NCBI GenBank assembly: GCA_950097015.1
Contig: CATNEN010000001.1
Span: 19,472,501-19,536,500 of the forward strand
Direction of reading: 5' to 3'
DNA: 64,000 nucleotides
Origin: Macrostomum hystrix
Taxonomy: Eukaryota > Platyhelminthes > Macrostomidae
This document shows, in pieces, positions 13,101-23,125 of this stretch. A program made the translations under genes and the position numbers. How positions within the stretch are numbered: the first letter of the stretch is position 1; the number at the start of each line of letters is the position of its first letter. Under the pieces are notes generated by a model that was not told where the DNA came from, made no database searches, and saw only the letters and a program-made list of their open reading frames with translations.

Positions 13101-15052
13101 GCCCGGTAGTTGAGCAGTTTAGAGCCTGTCTGCCTGTCTGTATCTCAAGAGTGTGAGCGGCAATGAAGGGGCTGGGCGAGTACTTCAAACACGACTGGGC
13201 GACAATCGGATTTTCAGCCTACTCAACTTGTAGGCCACTCAGCAAACTCACCTCAAAAGATGACACGACTAGCTGTGATAGGCCGTCGACGTAAGGACCC
13301 AGTATGTTGTGCTCGCGAACCTTCAAATATTTCTTGGGCCCGGAGAGGTCCAGCAGGTCGTGCACCTTCTCGTTGTAGATCTCTATATAGCTGACTTCAA
13401 CCTTGCAGCTGACTGTGTCGTCTGTGGCGCCCTGCGATCGAATCCTGGTGAACATGGCGTCGCACAGTCTGGGAATGATGCCCTTCTGCGACTCGGCCGA
13501 GGATCCCATCATTGTGTAACTTTTGCCCGAGCCAGTCTGGCCGTACGCGAATATGCAGCCGTTGTAGCCTTGGAAGGCGCTCTCCAAGACGCACGTGCCG
13601 AGGGCGTCAAATACGTCAGCTTGACCTTGGAAATAGATGGAATTGTGTTGGAAATAGATGGTATTATTTGGAAATAGACCGAATTGTGTTAGGAATAGAT
13701 GGTATTGGGTAGGAAACAGTAAAATAGAGTTGCAAATATATTGGGACGTCGAGTTATTTTCAAAAAATAATTAAGCCCAAACTTAAGCAGTTTGAGCACT
13801 CACTGGCATATTTGGGATCATCGGCGTCCATTGACCAGAAGCAGTGATCGAATGCAAACACTTTTGGCTGCTTTGAGGCACCATCCAGACTTCTAAAAAG
13901 TGTTAAAAAAACCTCTACTCTACTCTACTCTAACTCATTTAAAAATATTTTCTAAGACAAATTCCTAACAAGCAAATTGTTTAGCTGAAAAGCTTACCCA
14001 TGTGGTGAATGCAGAAAAGTTTGATTGTCCTTCATCTCCACAATACATGATGTTTGCAGTTCAATCTCTTGAATGTTTGAGACAGTTGAAAAGCAAAAAT
14101 TAGAATTTTATTAGCTAGCTAAATCTCTGTTCAATAGCTATTGATGACATTACAAAAAGCAAAAAAATGTTCCCATTATTCATTTTCAGATGCAACATTT
14201 TTTATTAATGTGCACTTTTTCTGTATTATAACTCCAACTTGTTTTTATAATAAGTTATAGATAAATTTTTCAAAAACTATTCAGCTGCTTCATTAGAATA
14301 ATATTTACTCTTTTAATATGTTATTTTGTTAAGGAATAAAAAAGCCTTATTAACTTTCATAAATTGAAAATTTTCAGAAATTTCATAAATTCCTTTCATA
14401 CTTTACAATAATTAGATTTTCAATCTACTTAAATTCAAATCTATCACAACTTAAAAAATCTGTTAATAGTAAAAACTTAATATTTTATTAAAGCTCAGTA
14501 TAAGAAATCTCTAGTAAAAGTTATTATTGCTATTAGTGCCTAAAGTTATCTTTGGGAATGTAAATATAGCAAAACCTAGATTGAGTTCAAAAACTGCTTT
14601 AAACTACTGACTAGCAGCATAAAATATATATTATATAAGTTTCTAAAAAGCTAGAAAGTTAATAGCAATATATTAACAGAAAAGAAGTTTAAAAAATCAT
14701 TATATCTAATAAAACATATTTTTAGAGTATAGCTAATTTAAACAATGAGTCTAGTTTATGGAGAAAAATCTAATATTAAGACTGTTAGATGCTTTTCTAG
14801 ATTAAACAAAAATATTTTACTCTAGCAATCTTTGTAATTTACCATCTATTGTCCAGTAAAATTTTAGATAGATCTATTGTGCTTGCTTTACGACTCATTA
14901 AATAAATGAATACTTATTTTTAAGTTTAGTATATATATTTTAACATTATTGCAGGAATGATGATTACAATAAAAAAGAAACGCCAGTTCTTTACCTCGTT
15001 TATTCATAGGTCGCAGTCGAACAGCGACCTTGACTTTATCCGTCTCAGACAT
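7067..15052 (-). CDS. KIF13-like: KIF13-type kinesin-3, 5' part (8 exons)
   Basis: Plus-end-directed microtubule motor of the kinesin-3 family, KIF13 subfamily, which carries membrane cargo. Coding exons in order are 14995-15052, 13998-14067, 13804-13892, 13252-13625, 10288-11097, 8536-8663, 7781-7902 and 7067-7189; all junctions are GT-AG and phases agree, giving 591 codons. Visible motifs are the N-terminal [12 protein letters not shown] strand, P-loop GQTGSGKS, switch I NNESSRSH, switch II DLAGSER, the neck [10 protein letters not shown] and a coiled neck segment. An FHA domain follows, split over exons 5-7, with [18 protein letters not shown]. Exon 8 matches the coiled region right after the FHA domain. 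The KIF13 assignment rests on close agreement along motor, neck and FHA. A full KIF13 is about 1800 aa, so the MAGUK-binding stalk, tail and any CAP-Gly region lie outside or in unrecognised exons below 7067. Confidence 0.95.
7490..7700. repeat. 16-bp repeat in KIF13 intron 7
   Basis: Imperfect tandem copies of a unit containing ATCTAGAGACCAAGAG, about a dozen copies, lying between exons 8 and 7. Confidence 0.8.
7781..7902 (-). CDS. KIF13-like: KIF13 exon 7 (FHA end)
   Basis: Encodes LLNGCEI and [19 protein letters not shown], the FHA carboxyl end with the GN-H-FR-N signature of KIF13 proteins. Acceptor GCGGGC side reads CCCGCAG|AACTT; donor GCGC|GTAAGT. Confidence 0.92.
8080..8415. repeat. 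16-bp minisatellite in KIF13 intron 6
   Basis: About twenty copies of a purine-rich unit GAGATGAGACAGGGGA with short expansions such as GATGGGAG. The long reverse-strand frames across it are artefacts of the periodicity. Confidence 0.92.
8536..8663 (-). CDS. KIF13-like: KIF13 exon 6 (FHA)
   Basis: Encodes the middle of the FHA domain, including [16 protein letters not shown]. Acceptor ACTCCAG|GAG and donor GCCAG|GTGAGC; 128 bp, carrying two bases over to exon 7. Confidence 0.92.
8838..8965. repeat. Dispersed repeat, copy A (KIF13 intron 5)
   Basis: Shares a run of blocks (TCCTGAGCACAC, GTGTGTACGTCTGCCCTGAC, CGTCGTCAGGCAGTGT, GTTGGCCC) in the same order with 15688-15790, upstream of the same gene. 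It is probably a short interspersed or foldback element of unknown class. Confidence 0.7.
9780..10250. repeat. 20-bp minisatellite in KIF13 intron 5
   Basis: About 23 copies of a 20-bp unit CCCAAAATCCATTATCCGCA with CATCCGAACC variants. The 187-residue plus-strand frame here is an array artefact and overlaps antisense exon 5 only at its end. Confidence 0.95.
10288..11097 (-). CDS. KIF13-like: KIF13 exon 5 (switch I/II, neck, FHA start)
   Basis: An 810-bp exon of 270 codons from acceptor CCGCAG|GAC to donor CTGAAG|GTGCGC. It carries [57 protein letters not shown] and the neck coil [12 protein letters not shown]. It ends in [20 protein letters not shown], the first strand of the FHA domain. 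Confidence 0.96.
11215..11525. repeat. 35-bp minisatellite in KIF13 intron 4
   Basis: Roughly eight tandem copies of a 35-bp unit beginning TGGGATTTCAATAGTGGGAT, preceded by looser half-units from about 11110. Confidence 0.9.
12060..12450. repeat. 20-bp minisatellite in KIF13 intron 4
   Basis: Purine-rich tandem array with unit GGGATCAGAAGGGAGAAACA, preceded by GGATCAGGATGGGG variants. The predicted short proteins here, rich in Gly, Arg and Lys, are artefacts. Confidence 0.93.
13252..13625 (-). CDS. KIF13-like: KIF13 exon 4 (P-loop)
   Basis: Contains [20 protein letters not shown], the ATP-binding P-loop, then [18 protein letters not shown] and [18 protein letters not shown]. Acceptor CCAAG|GT, donor TTTGAG|GTGAGT, ending in phase 0. 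The ORF running past 13252 into the intron is read-through only. Confidence 0.95.
13630..13725. repeat. Short tandem repeat in KIF13 intron 3
   Basis: Four to five imperfect copies of a 20-22-bp unit containing GGAAATAGATGG, starting directly next to exon 4's acceptor. Confidence 0.75.
13804..13892 (-). CDS. KIF13-like: KIF13 exon 3
   Basis: Encodes [20 protein letters not shown], the conserved block before the P-loop. Acceptor TTTTTAG|AA and donor A|GTGAGTG; 89 bp, in phase with both neighbours. Confidence 0.92.
13998..14067 (-). CDS. KIF13-like: KIF13 exon 2
   Basis: Seventy bases reading [18 protein letters not shown], which matches the KIF13 segment after MNRRE. Acceptor TTCAAG|AG and donor GG|GTAAGC, with phases consistent on both sides. 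Confidence 0.9.
14995..15052 (-). CDS. KIF13-like: KIF13 exon 1 (start)
   Basis: The ATG at 15052 opens [19 protein letters not shown], the conserved kinesin-3 amino terminus. The donor follows as CGAG|GTAAAG; the split codon (1 nt carried over) is completed by exon 2 to give RE. Confidence 0.93.
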
Positions 15053-16449
15053 TTCGGCTGTCTTTCAGAATGATTACAATATATTAAATCGATAATTGAA
15101 GCTCAAACTTATGGCGACCATCGGTTCAGTAGCAAGAATATTTCAATAAAGACGTTCTTATAATTATCGCAACTGTTTCTTTTAGCATTGCGGTTAATTA
15201 TTTGCCGTCATTGCAATGTGTAAATACCAGAAGCTAACGTCTTGACTATTAAAAACGCAATGAAAGCTATGATTGTAATTATGAAGCTTCAGAGTTCTAG
15301 AAACTACAAACAAAGTAATATATCAGATAGTATTTGTGGTATAAAACTTACTTTCGGAAAAGAAGCAATTACTAATTTTTAAAAAAGAAAATAAAGTTTG
15401 CATGTCAAAAACGTGCGAGAAAAATTAACACAGTAAAGCAAATCAAACTCTATTCGAAACTAAATGTGGCATATAAAGAGATTTCAGTCAGACAGACTGT
15501 GTTTTTCATTGATAATTTATTCATAATTTAAGAAATATATTTACTTTAAGTCGCTAAAAGTAATGCGTCAAACAGAGTACATTGTTAAGATTGATTGTGA
15601 CAAAATTGGCTTGCATGATACATTTTTAAGTGAGAAAGTGAGAACATTGCTTTTCTGGCAGTCGTTGCAGCATGTGCAATCAGTTTCCGCTGAATCCTGA
15701 GCACACTCACACACAGGAGTGTGTACATCTGCCCTGACCTTCGCATCGTCAGACAGTGTGCACTCTCACTGTGCCTCGGGTGTTGGCCCTTAATTAAGGG
15801 TGAAGAGCTAATAATTTGGGGTGTGCCACGATTGATTTGGGGTCGGCGGGCCGAATTCTTCCACAATACACCCCAAATCTATGGTGGTGCCCACTCCAAA
15901 TTCATGACTTCCACGAGGGGAATGCCAGGAAAATAAAAAGTGTATAGAGTACTCCACGTAGTTAAAGTTATTGGCACAGCACTTTTTGCAACTTAATTTT
16001 AACGAAAGGCGTTCGTTAGGTAGTCCAATTCTAGGTCATGTATTTAAAACCTATCTCACATGTAAGCCTTATCACTTGTCTGCCCTTGTCATTGCTCCTG
16101 AGCATGCAGCCTTGACTGTTAGGGTGGCCTGGAAGAGACGACACGCACAAACCAACCCCAGATTAGAAATTTCACATGGAGAACACCAAATGGAAAATTT
16201 TGAGCTGCTTTAATTTGTGCGCAAGACAGGACCCAGTTAGTTTCAGGAGATAATAGGGTGCTAAGACGAGCTATATTCGCCGTCTTGAGTTCAGAGTCTA
16301 AGAGTGAGCTATAAGATCTATTAGTAGGCAACAGATTAAAAGTCTTTATTGTGACTCCGAGTCTTTCGCTTCGATTTTGTAGATACTGCAGTCGATGATA
16401 CTGACTTTGATCGGTTTTAAACGAAGGCGACCTACGTAGGGCTTAGTCC
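15053..16449. other. Divergent intergenic region
   Basis: About 1.4 kb between the KIF13 start codon on the minus strand and the ankyrin/Mab-21 start codon on the plus strand. Both 5' UTRs and both promoters must lie here unless there are upstream non-coding exons. I see no convincing TATA box, only the dispersed repeat at 15688-15790. Confidence 0.6.
15688..15790. repeat. Dispersed repeat, copy B
   Basis: Second copy of the repeat at 8838-8965, same orientation, with some indels. It lies in the divergent promoter region. Confidence 0.7.
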
Positions 16450-19136
16450 ATGACAGCACAGCACAGCATGCGAAGGTCAAACTTGTCTGCGAATCTTGCA
16501 AACACAAATGCAAGTAGACTGTTTCAGGCAGCTGAAGAAGGCAACCTGAATGCCGTCGTCAGGATAGTCCATGCTAATTTCCCTGCCTGCAACGGTCTAA
16601 ACTGCAGGCTCACCGATGACCAGGTAGCGGATGGTAGAGTTTGCTTCAACGATAAGTGCCTGACAGAGGCTGCCAGGATAGCAGCAATTTGCAAGCACGA
16701 TAAGATATTGAAGTTTCTGGTGGAAAGAATCAGTCCAGAAGTCAGAGACAAGAGCTGCAAGCTAGTAGCGGAAGCGGCTTCTGCTAAATGTTCGACAAAG
16801 AGTTTGGAATTTCTTCTGAACAGCATTTCCAAAGCGCGAGAGAGAAGCGAATTTATTATTTTAGCAGCCAACGGAGCTGGCAAAAGTGGTTCCGTGAAGC
16901 TACTCAAACTCCTTTATGAAGCAGCAGCTACTCAGGAAGACAAGGACAGATTTATAAGAGCTGCACTGGCATCTGTGGCCAGCTCCGGAAACACGGAATC
17001 GGTGAAGTTTCTGGTGGACCGAATTCGCGATCAGAATTTCAAGGATGAGTCCTGTAAGCATGCAGCGGTCATCGCAGCCAAGCACGACAAGTGGGCGACT
17101 GTGGGCTGCCTTCTGGAAGGCATCTCCAACAGCGCAGTCAAGGATGAGTGCTGCATGGAGGTTGCTTCAAGCCCTGCCCTGCAGCAAAGGAAAGAAACGC
17201 TTCTGTTTCTGCATAGAAGCATCGCTAATCCATCAGTGCGGGAAAAATTTGTGAACAACTTTTTCACTGTCGTTTTGAAACGAGGACATATAAAGGCAAT
17301 GCAACAATTCCTTGATGATTTGCCTACTTCCGAAGCCAAGCTAAGCTTAGTATTAAAAGGAACAGAATTGGCAGTAGCTAGGGGTGATCATATTTCTGTA
17401 ATAAAAGCTTTAATTAAAGCATCTTCAAATAGCAAGCAACAGCGGCAGTGCGTGCATCTGGCAGCACGAGTTGCGGCCAGCAACAGGCACGCGGGAGTGC
17501 TAAAGTACCTGATCAACACCATCTTGCAAGACAGAGCTGCCCGGAACGCTTGCTGCCTCGAGACCGCCCAGTCGGCAGGTGATGGAGGCAGCTTAGATGT
17601 GGCAACATTTTTGATTCGCACTATTACAGACCAAAGAGTTAAGGACGAATTTTGTAAAGCTGCACTGAAGTCGGCTGCTGCTAACGGTTTCGTCCAACTT
17701 GTCAAGCTTCTGATGAAGTGCTTGTCCTGCAGCTCCGAACAAGATCAGGGCGCATCGATCGCACTTGAAGCTGCCATCGCAGGTGAACACATGGAGGTTG
17801 CAAGCCTGCTTATCGACAGAATAGACGACACAAAATCTAAGCAAAGTAGCTACTTGATGGCTGCTGAACAAGCAATCAAGTCGCAGAAGTTCAAGATGGT
17901 CTGCCCTTGCCTACAGAGGGCTGCAGAAAACGGTGAAAGCCAGGACGCATTATACATACAAGCTGCTGAAGAGGCTGCAAAGCACAATGGCCTGGACTTT
18001 TTGCCTGCATTTGTGGCTGCAATTAAGGATTCAAATATTCGCGACAAATTCTGCGGCACCGCAACAGAAGCGTGCATTCAAGCTAGCCAATTCGACTGTC
18101 TAGTTGCCGTTTTGCAAAGCATCGTAAATCGTGAACTGCTCGAGCAAAGCTGCGAAAAGGCGATCTATGCAGCCGCGAGTCAAGGCTGCAAAGACACAGT
18201 TGGAAAACTTTTGCTTCTGATCACCGACGGAAATATGAGAGATCTCATTTGTAAAAATGCACTGCTAACTGCAGCACAGACCCAGCAGTTCGAAGTAGTC
18301 AAGCATCTTTTTCGATCGATAGCTGATGATGAAATTAGAGACCGTTGCTACCTCGAGGCCGCGCAGCAGGCAGCCGAAAAGGGACTAGCTGACGAGGTGA
18401 AACATCTGGTTCATGAGGCCATGTCAAAGGGCCGCAAATTCAGCAGCGAGGAGTTACTCAGCCTGGCGGATGCCGCAGTCAATGACTGCCACACAGAACT
18501 GATCCGCTTCCTAATAAGGCTGACAGCGGAGCCCTCCATCACCGATTTGTGGTGCTGTCAAGCAGCCGATAAGGCAGTAGGCAGAGGTGAATTTCATTTC
18601 GCCGTAGCCCTCATGGAACTTGTGATCAACAAAGATTGCAGAAGCTCTTGGGCTATTGCGAACACGTCTCTGCGCAACCAGCTCGCAAACCTTGCAATAA
18701 CCGGAGACAATGAAATTATTCTGCACGTCATCTCGCTTCTGAATCCAATTGACCTGGTTAAAATGTTGTCGCTCGCTGTCTCTTCTGGTCACATTGCCTT
18801 AGCACTGACGCTTATCTCTCGAGTTCATCTTGAGCACATAGATTTGAGATGCACCTCTTCGGCCACTGTACTCATGCTGGCAGCTGATGCAGGCCATCAC
18901 GTGATCATAACAGCACTTCTAAACCACGGTGCGTCCCTGGATCTAACAGACGAGCTGGGTATGACGGCCCTGTCGAGGGCTTGCGCATCAGGTCACTTGC
19001 GAGCCGTCAAGACCCTGGCTGACAGGGGAGCGAACCCACAACATCGGAACAAGCGCGGTCTGACCTGTCTGCAGCTAGCTGAGCAATTTGGACATAGTGA
19101 GATCAAAAGACTGCTTGAGTGGATTCCCACTGACAG
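16450..19136 (+). CDS. Exon 1: ankyrin-repeat region
   Basis: One uninterrupted 895-codon exon from the ATG at 16450. Genomically it can read on to a TAA at 19138, but CTGACAG|GTAAAC is a strong donor and leaves two bases (AG) that complete an Arg codon with exon 2. If unspliced, it would be a stand-alone 896-residue ankyrin protein. Repeats recur about every 36 residues with a D-x-C-x-x-AA pattern and a leucine-rich second helix. Confidence 0.9.
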
Positions 19137-22100
19137 GTAAACTTCGTAAGATAAAAAGTATACTTTTTTCAACTGACAGAATAATTAATTATCTCAACAA
19201 TTCGCATGATTTTCTAGATTACACAAAACAGACGAACAGACGGGAGAGCTGAAGAGGATGAGCAAGCTACGAGTACAAAATGCAACGTGAGTCAAGCTAG
19301 AAACTACTTTATACCGTGAATAAAGAATTTTTTGCATGAAATGTACTCTATGAGCTTGGCAGCTCATCGAAATCGACTTGCCCATATGACCCAGACACCC
19401 AGACCCAGACCCAGACAGACTAGATATGAGAAGTTGAGAACAGACAGACATGCAGGGCAGACAGGGAGACGGACTCCTAGAACAGATTGACTGACTGACT
19501 GACTGACAGGCTGAAAAAATTGTCTAAAACTGTACTCATTTTGTCTATGGTCTTTTGTCCTGCTTACGTTCGCTCAGAGCGGAGAAAGACAGCGCAAAGA
19601 AGAAACTGAGCAGCCGGCTGCATAATATGCTCAACCAAGCCGGCTTCACCCAGCAAAGGGCCGAGTACCTGCAAGCAATGGCCGACTTTCTACAAGAGAT
19701 TGTGCGCTCAGCCACCGGTGACAACTGGGAGATGAGTGGTAGCTTCGCCGAGGGTTGGGCAAACAGTTTAGTTCAGGTGAACGGCAGAACCGGAGTCGAC
19801 TCGGACATTGACTGGACAGTGCTAATCGATGGTATTCAGTACTGCCTCTGCGGTGAGAGTCGTCTGTGCGGCGACGATAAAGCTGCAAGACTGCAGGTTG
19901 TTGACGGACACGCTAAAGTATCAGCTGGACAAGGTTTCTCCCAAGTTCTTAAAGTGTTGTTATTACTCTTCCCTTCTTCTTTCCCACACTTGTTTACACA
20001 CGTGCGACCTCCTATTGTACTTTCTCCTCTCTCTCCCTCTATCAGTTTAACTTCATCACTAACCTCGCTTCTCTTTCCTCTCCCTCGTCTCTGATTGGCT
20101 AGCTGCTCGTCTCTGTTTTCTCAACCCCTCTTTCCTCAACCCCCTCCTTATCAGCTCTTACCCTATGGCCCGTCCTTAATCGTGTTACCATCCTGTCCCC
20201 TCCTTATCTCTTGGTTAGCAGTAGAACTACCAAGGGGGATTTCCCCGCTGACAACTTTTTGTGCAGAACTCGAAGGCAGCAACGCAAGCATATAAAAATC
20301 AAGAACACGGGACAAATTTTTGTTGCGTTCCTAATTCGCTTTAGGGACTCCATGGCCAGTTGGATGCACCCTGCTGACGGTACTCACGGCGTCGGGATGG
20401 TGACTGATTGGTTGACAGATTAGGCAAGGTTGTTCCTATTTGGCTGGTGCCACTTGCTGAATGTCCAGCAGCTCCGTCTTGATAAAAGTGCGTGACCACC
20501 GAAGTCAGAGATGATGCAGGCACGTTCGGGTGACATGTTGATAAAGTTTGAAAGCCTGGCGAGGCCGCACTGAGGCGTGAGGAGATACACTAGCTCTTAT
20601 TGGAACAATCTGACCTTTGTCCAGACCGATGAACATCTCGACGGTCTAAAGAGCTGGCGACTTGATTCTTATTTCAGACGATTCGCAGCAAAAATAAGGC
20701 CCGTGTTCTTCAGTTTGATGTGCTTGCATTGCTCCGTTCGGGTGCAGCATAAGTGATAGTCAGGGGAAATCCACATTGGTATAACAACGGGCGGCAAAAT
20801 GACTTGGTAGTACTACCTGGTATTAATATTAGGAAAATTTTAGGCACTTCCTGCACAATCCTATATACTAAAAATTATGTTCCTAAAATGGATACTCTCA
20901 GTCTAACAGCCTTGCTAGCCTTGTTCGTACGGCCTTACCAGCGTGCGAATGGTTTTCTTGTCTAAAAAGGCTTTACTGACGCTTACAAACCTCGTCCTCT
21001 TCCTCCCCTTCAAGGTAGCCAGCCAGCAGTAACTGACACAGCCTTCGGTGCCAGACCAGCCCAGGATGTCTGCCACGCCCGGAGATGCTGCTGCCTACTG
21101 GCCAGAGATAAAGTGGCCCAGCTGACTTCTGCCAACGGCTGCGTGCATCTGGTTTGCGCGACGCGACCCAACTCCCACGATGAGATGAGGGTGAGCTTCA
21201 GCTTTCAAGAGAAAAGAATCATGAGGCGCCTGAGCACAGTACAGGGCCAGCTTTTCACGATTATTAAATTCGTTTTCAAGAGGCTTTTGCCTATCAAACA
21301 CGCAGCTCCAGGACTAAAGACGTACCACGCAAAGTCTCTGCTATTCTTCATGTTGGAGAAGTATGGACAACATAATGACCAGTTTTGGCAGCCAGAGAAT
21401 CTTGTAGTGATACTGGCCAAGTCTCTAAAAATGATGTTAGGATTTATCGACTCTAGTAGCTCACCCGACGAGTGCATGCCACACTTTTTCATGCCTGAAG
21501 CGAAGCTCTACTTCAAGAACGCTGGAATCGGAGGCGACTTCAGCAACACAAAAGCCAGGATTCGAGATCAGCTATGCGATTTGAGAAGCGACGTCGAAAA
21601 TATTGTCAACGAACTAGAAAAGCGTGTGCGACCGCTTGAGACAAATAGCATTTATTTCCACCCCTTCACATTGCTTCCACTGCAATACCTGCCTGATCCA
21701 ATAGAAAGACAGTTTGCTGGCCAAAATTTCAGCGAAATTTTCAGCGGGGTCCAAAACTGCGTCATCAACTTGGCGCAGGAACAGACCGACAGCGAGAAAC
21801 TGATGAAGCAGCTGGCTTTGTTGCGTCAGAAGAAGTGTTGCGAATACTCCACCCTCTGCTTAACGGCCATGGCGCACCTCAAGTCTAAGGAATTCGCTTT
21901 GGCCGAGAAAGCGGTTAAGGAATTGGCTGCGAAGGTGCCCCAGCCTTACTGGGAGACTGTCGACATGGAGTGTGGAACGCGCAACAGTGAGGACCAATGG
22001 AACTGGCAAGGCTCCAGTACCTCAGACTGGGCGTGGAGGTTTTGCTTTCCGATTGAGAAGAAGCTGCCGTTTGAGTTTCTTCCTCCGTTCACTCAGACTC

Positions 22101-22486
22101 TGCTCACATGCCGATTGTCGCAGTCACGGTCGTCTCACCTCTATGCGAATTTCCGCTGCCTCGGCTGGAGTCTGCAAGCCGAGCTGCTGGGAAGGCAGAA
22201 AGGAGCCGTTGAGAATTGGAGCAGACAATGCGCAGAGGACCCGGACTTCGAGGAGTTGTACACCCTGGCCAACTACACTGAGGACCGGAAGCAGCTCAAG
22301 ATCTGCGTGCAGCAGATGACCGTCATCAGGGATGAGAAACGCGTCGCCATGGAAACTCAGGATGAGGAGAAGTTTGAATTTGTTAACTACAAGCTAAAGC
22401 AAGCAACAGGACACGAAGCTAGCTTAGCAAGCGCGTTTCAGAGGGCCCAGGAACAACAGCGAGCATTGCCGATAGTCCAGATTTGA
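16450..22486 (+). CDS. Ankyrin-repeat / Mab-21 (cGAS-like) fusion protein
   Basis: Three-exon model: 16450-19136, 19578-19933 and 21015-22486, totalling 4515 bp (1504 residues plus stop) with matching phases. Residues 1 to about 890 are degenerate ankyrin-like helical repeats of about 36 residues, with three canonical ankyrin repeats at about 797-895 (VLMLAADAGHHVIITALLNHG and following). Residues from about 896 form a Mab-21-type nucleotidyltransferase: GSFAEG at about 950, the metal-binding pair in SDIDWTVLID (Asp 972 and 974), a third acidic candidate in PAQDV (about 1031) and the helical half VSFSFQEKRIMRRLS through YHAKSLLFFMLEK. Mab-21 proteins include cGAS and cGAS-like receptors that sense nucleic acid and make cyclic dinucleotides. 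A sensing role here is inference. The second junction uses the weaker donor AAG|GTTTCT, so that intron is less certain than the first. Confidence 0.8.
19578..19933 (+). CDS. Exon 2: nucleotidyltransferase core
   Basis: Acceptor with a pyrimidine tract (TTACGTTCGCTCAG|AGCGG). It encodes GSFAEGWANS and DSDIDWTVLIDG, the Mab-21 catalytic loop, then LQVVDGHAKVSAGQ. The donor chosen at 19933 keeps phase with exon 3. Confidence 0.82.
19934..21014 (+). other. Intron 2 of the fusion gene with an inverted coding-like repeat
   Basis: Contains two diverged segments in opposite orientation, about 20258-20330 (plus) and 20680-20752 (minus). Their translations share a KHIK(I/L)KNTG core. It otherwise holds pyrimidine-rich low-complexity sequence at 19970-20200. 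The segments may be a decayed duplicated exon. Confidence 0.5.
21015..22486 (+). CDS. Exon 3: Mab-21 C-terminal half
   Basis: A pyrimidine-rich acceptor (CCTCCCCTTCAAG|GT) precedes an open frame to TGA at 22484-22486. VSFSFQEKRIMRRLS and TYHAKSLLFFMLEKYGQ are characteristic of the Mab-21 helical lobe, followed by HFFMPEAKLYF. The last ~250 residues are helical and TPR-like (LCLTAMAHLKSKEFALAEKA) without clear assignment. A Mab-21-like WPEIKWP stretch sits out of frame at 21066-21119. Confidence 0.82.
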
Positions 22487-23125
22487 TCGTAAACCGAATT
22501 TAGAGGCCATGCAGTTGGTGTCAATCAGTCATTCACGTTTTCAGACTTGTAAGATTTTATACTTCCGTTCGAAAAATATTTGATGAATACCTATGTACCT
22601 GGATATGATTAAAACAGCAATGTCAACCATACTATGGAGATCTACTCTTAAAAACTGTTTGAAGTTTTTCATAATATAAATTTCCTAAAAATGTTTTTCG
22701 TTGCTTTTTTCCTCAATGAATTAAACTAAAGCCCGTGTCAATGTTTTTGTGATTTTTGCCATGTACTTCAGTAAGATACACACATTCCTTGTGCGTTCGC
22801 GTTTCCATTCCCAGCTTTGATTTGTGTGACTTTTTGACACTATGACACTCGTAAATTCCAAATTTTCTATATATTACTTTTCAAATACAATGGTAAACTA
22901 AGCTAGGTAATCTTGGTTCAATTTAATACGCTCGAAATTATAATTTTTACAAATATTTACAGATATTGTGAAGAAACCACGACGAAAAGTTATCAGACGG
23001 TGAATAAAATTTATATATACCAACTACCACCTGAAGAACGAGTGTATTTCTGGAAATCAAAAACCAGAACCAACTTCAGATCAGATGTCTACTTAAAAGA
23101 CAAGCCAATAATGATTATCTAGGCA
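22487..23125. other. Intergenic, convergent 3' ends
   Basis: AT-rich spacer between the stop codons of the plus-strand fusion gene and the minus-strand lectin gene. No gene seen. Confidence 0.6.

Noticed and set aside
16524-18792. Several minus-strand frames over the ankyrin exon
   Set aside because: Shadows of the plus-strand ankyrin coding exon.
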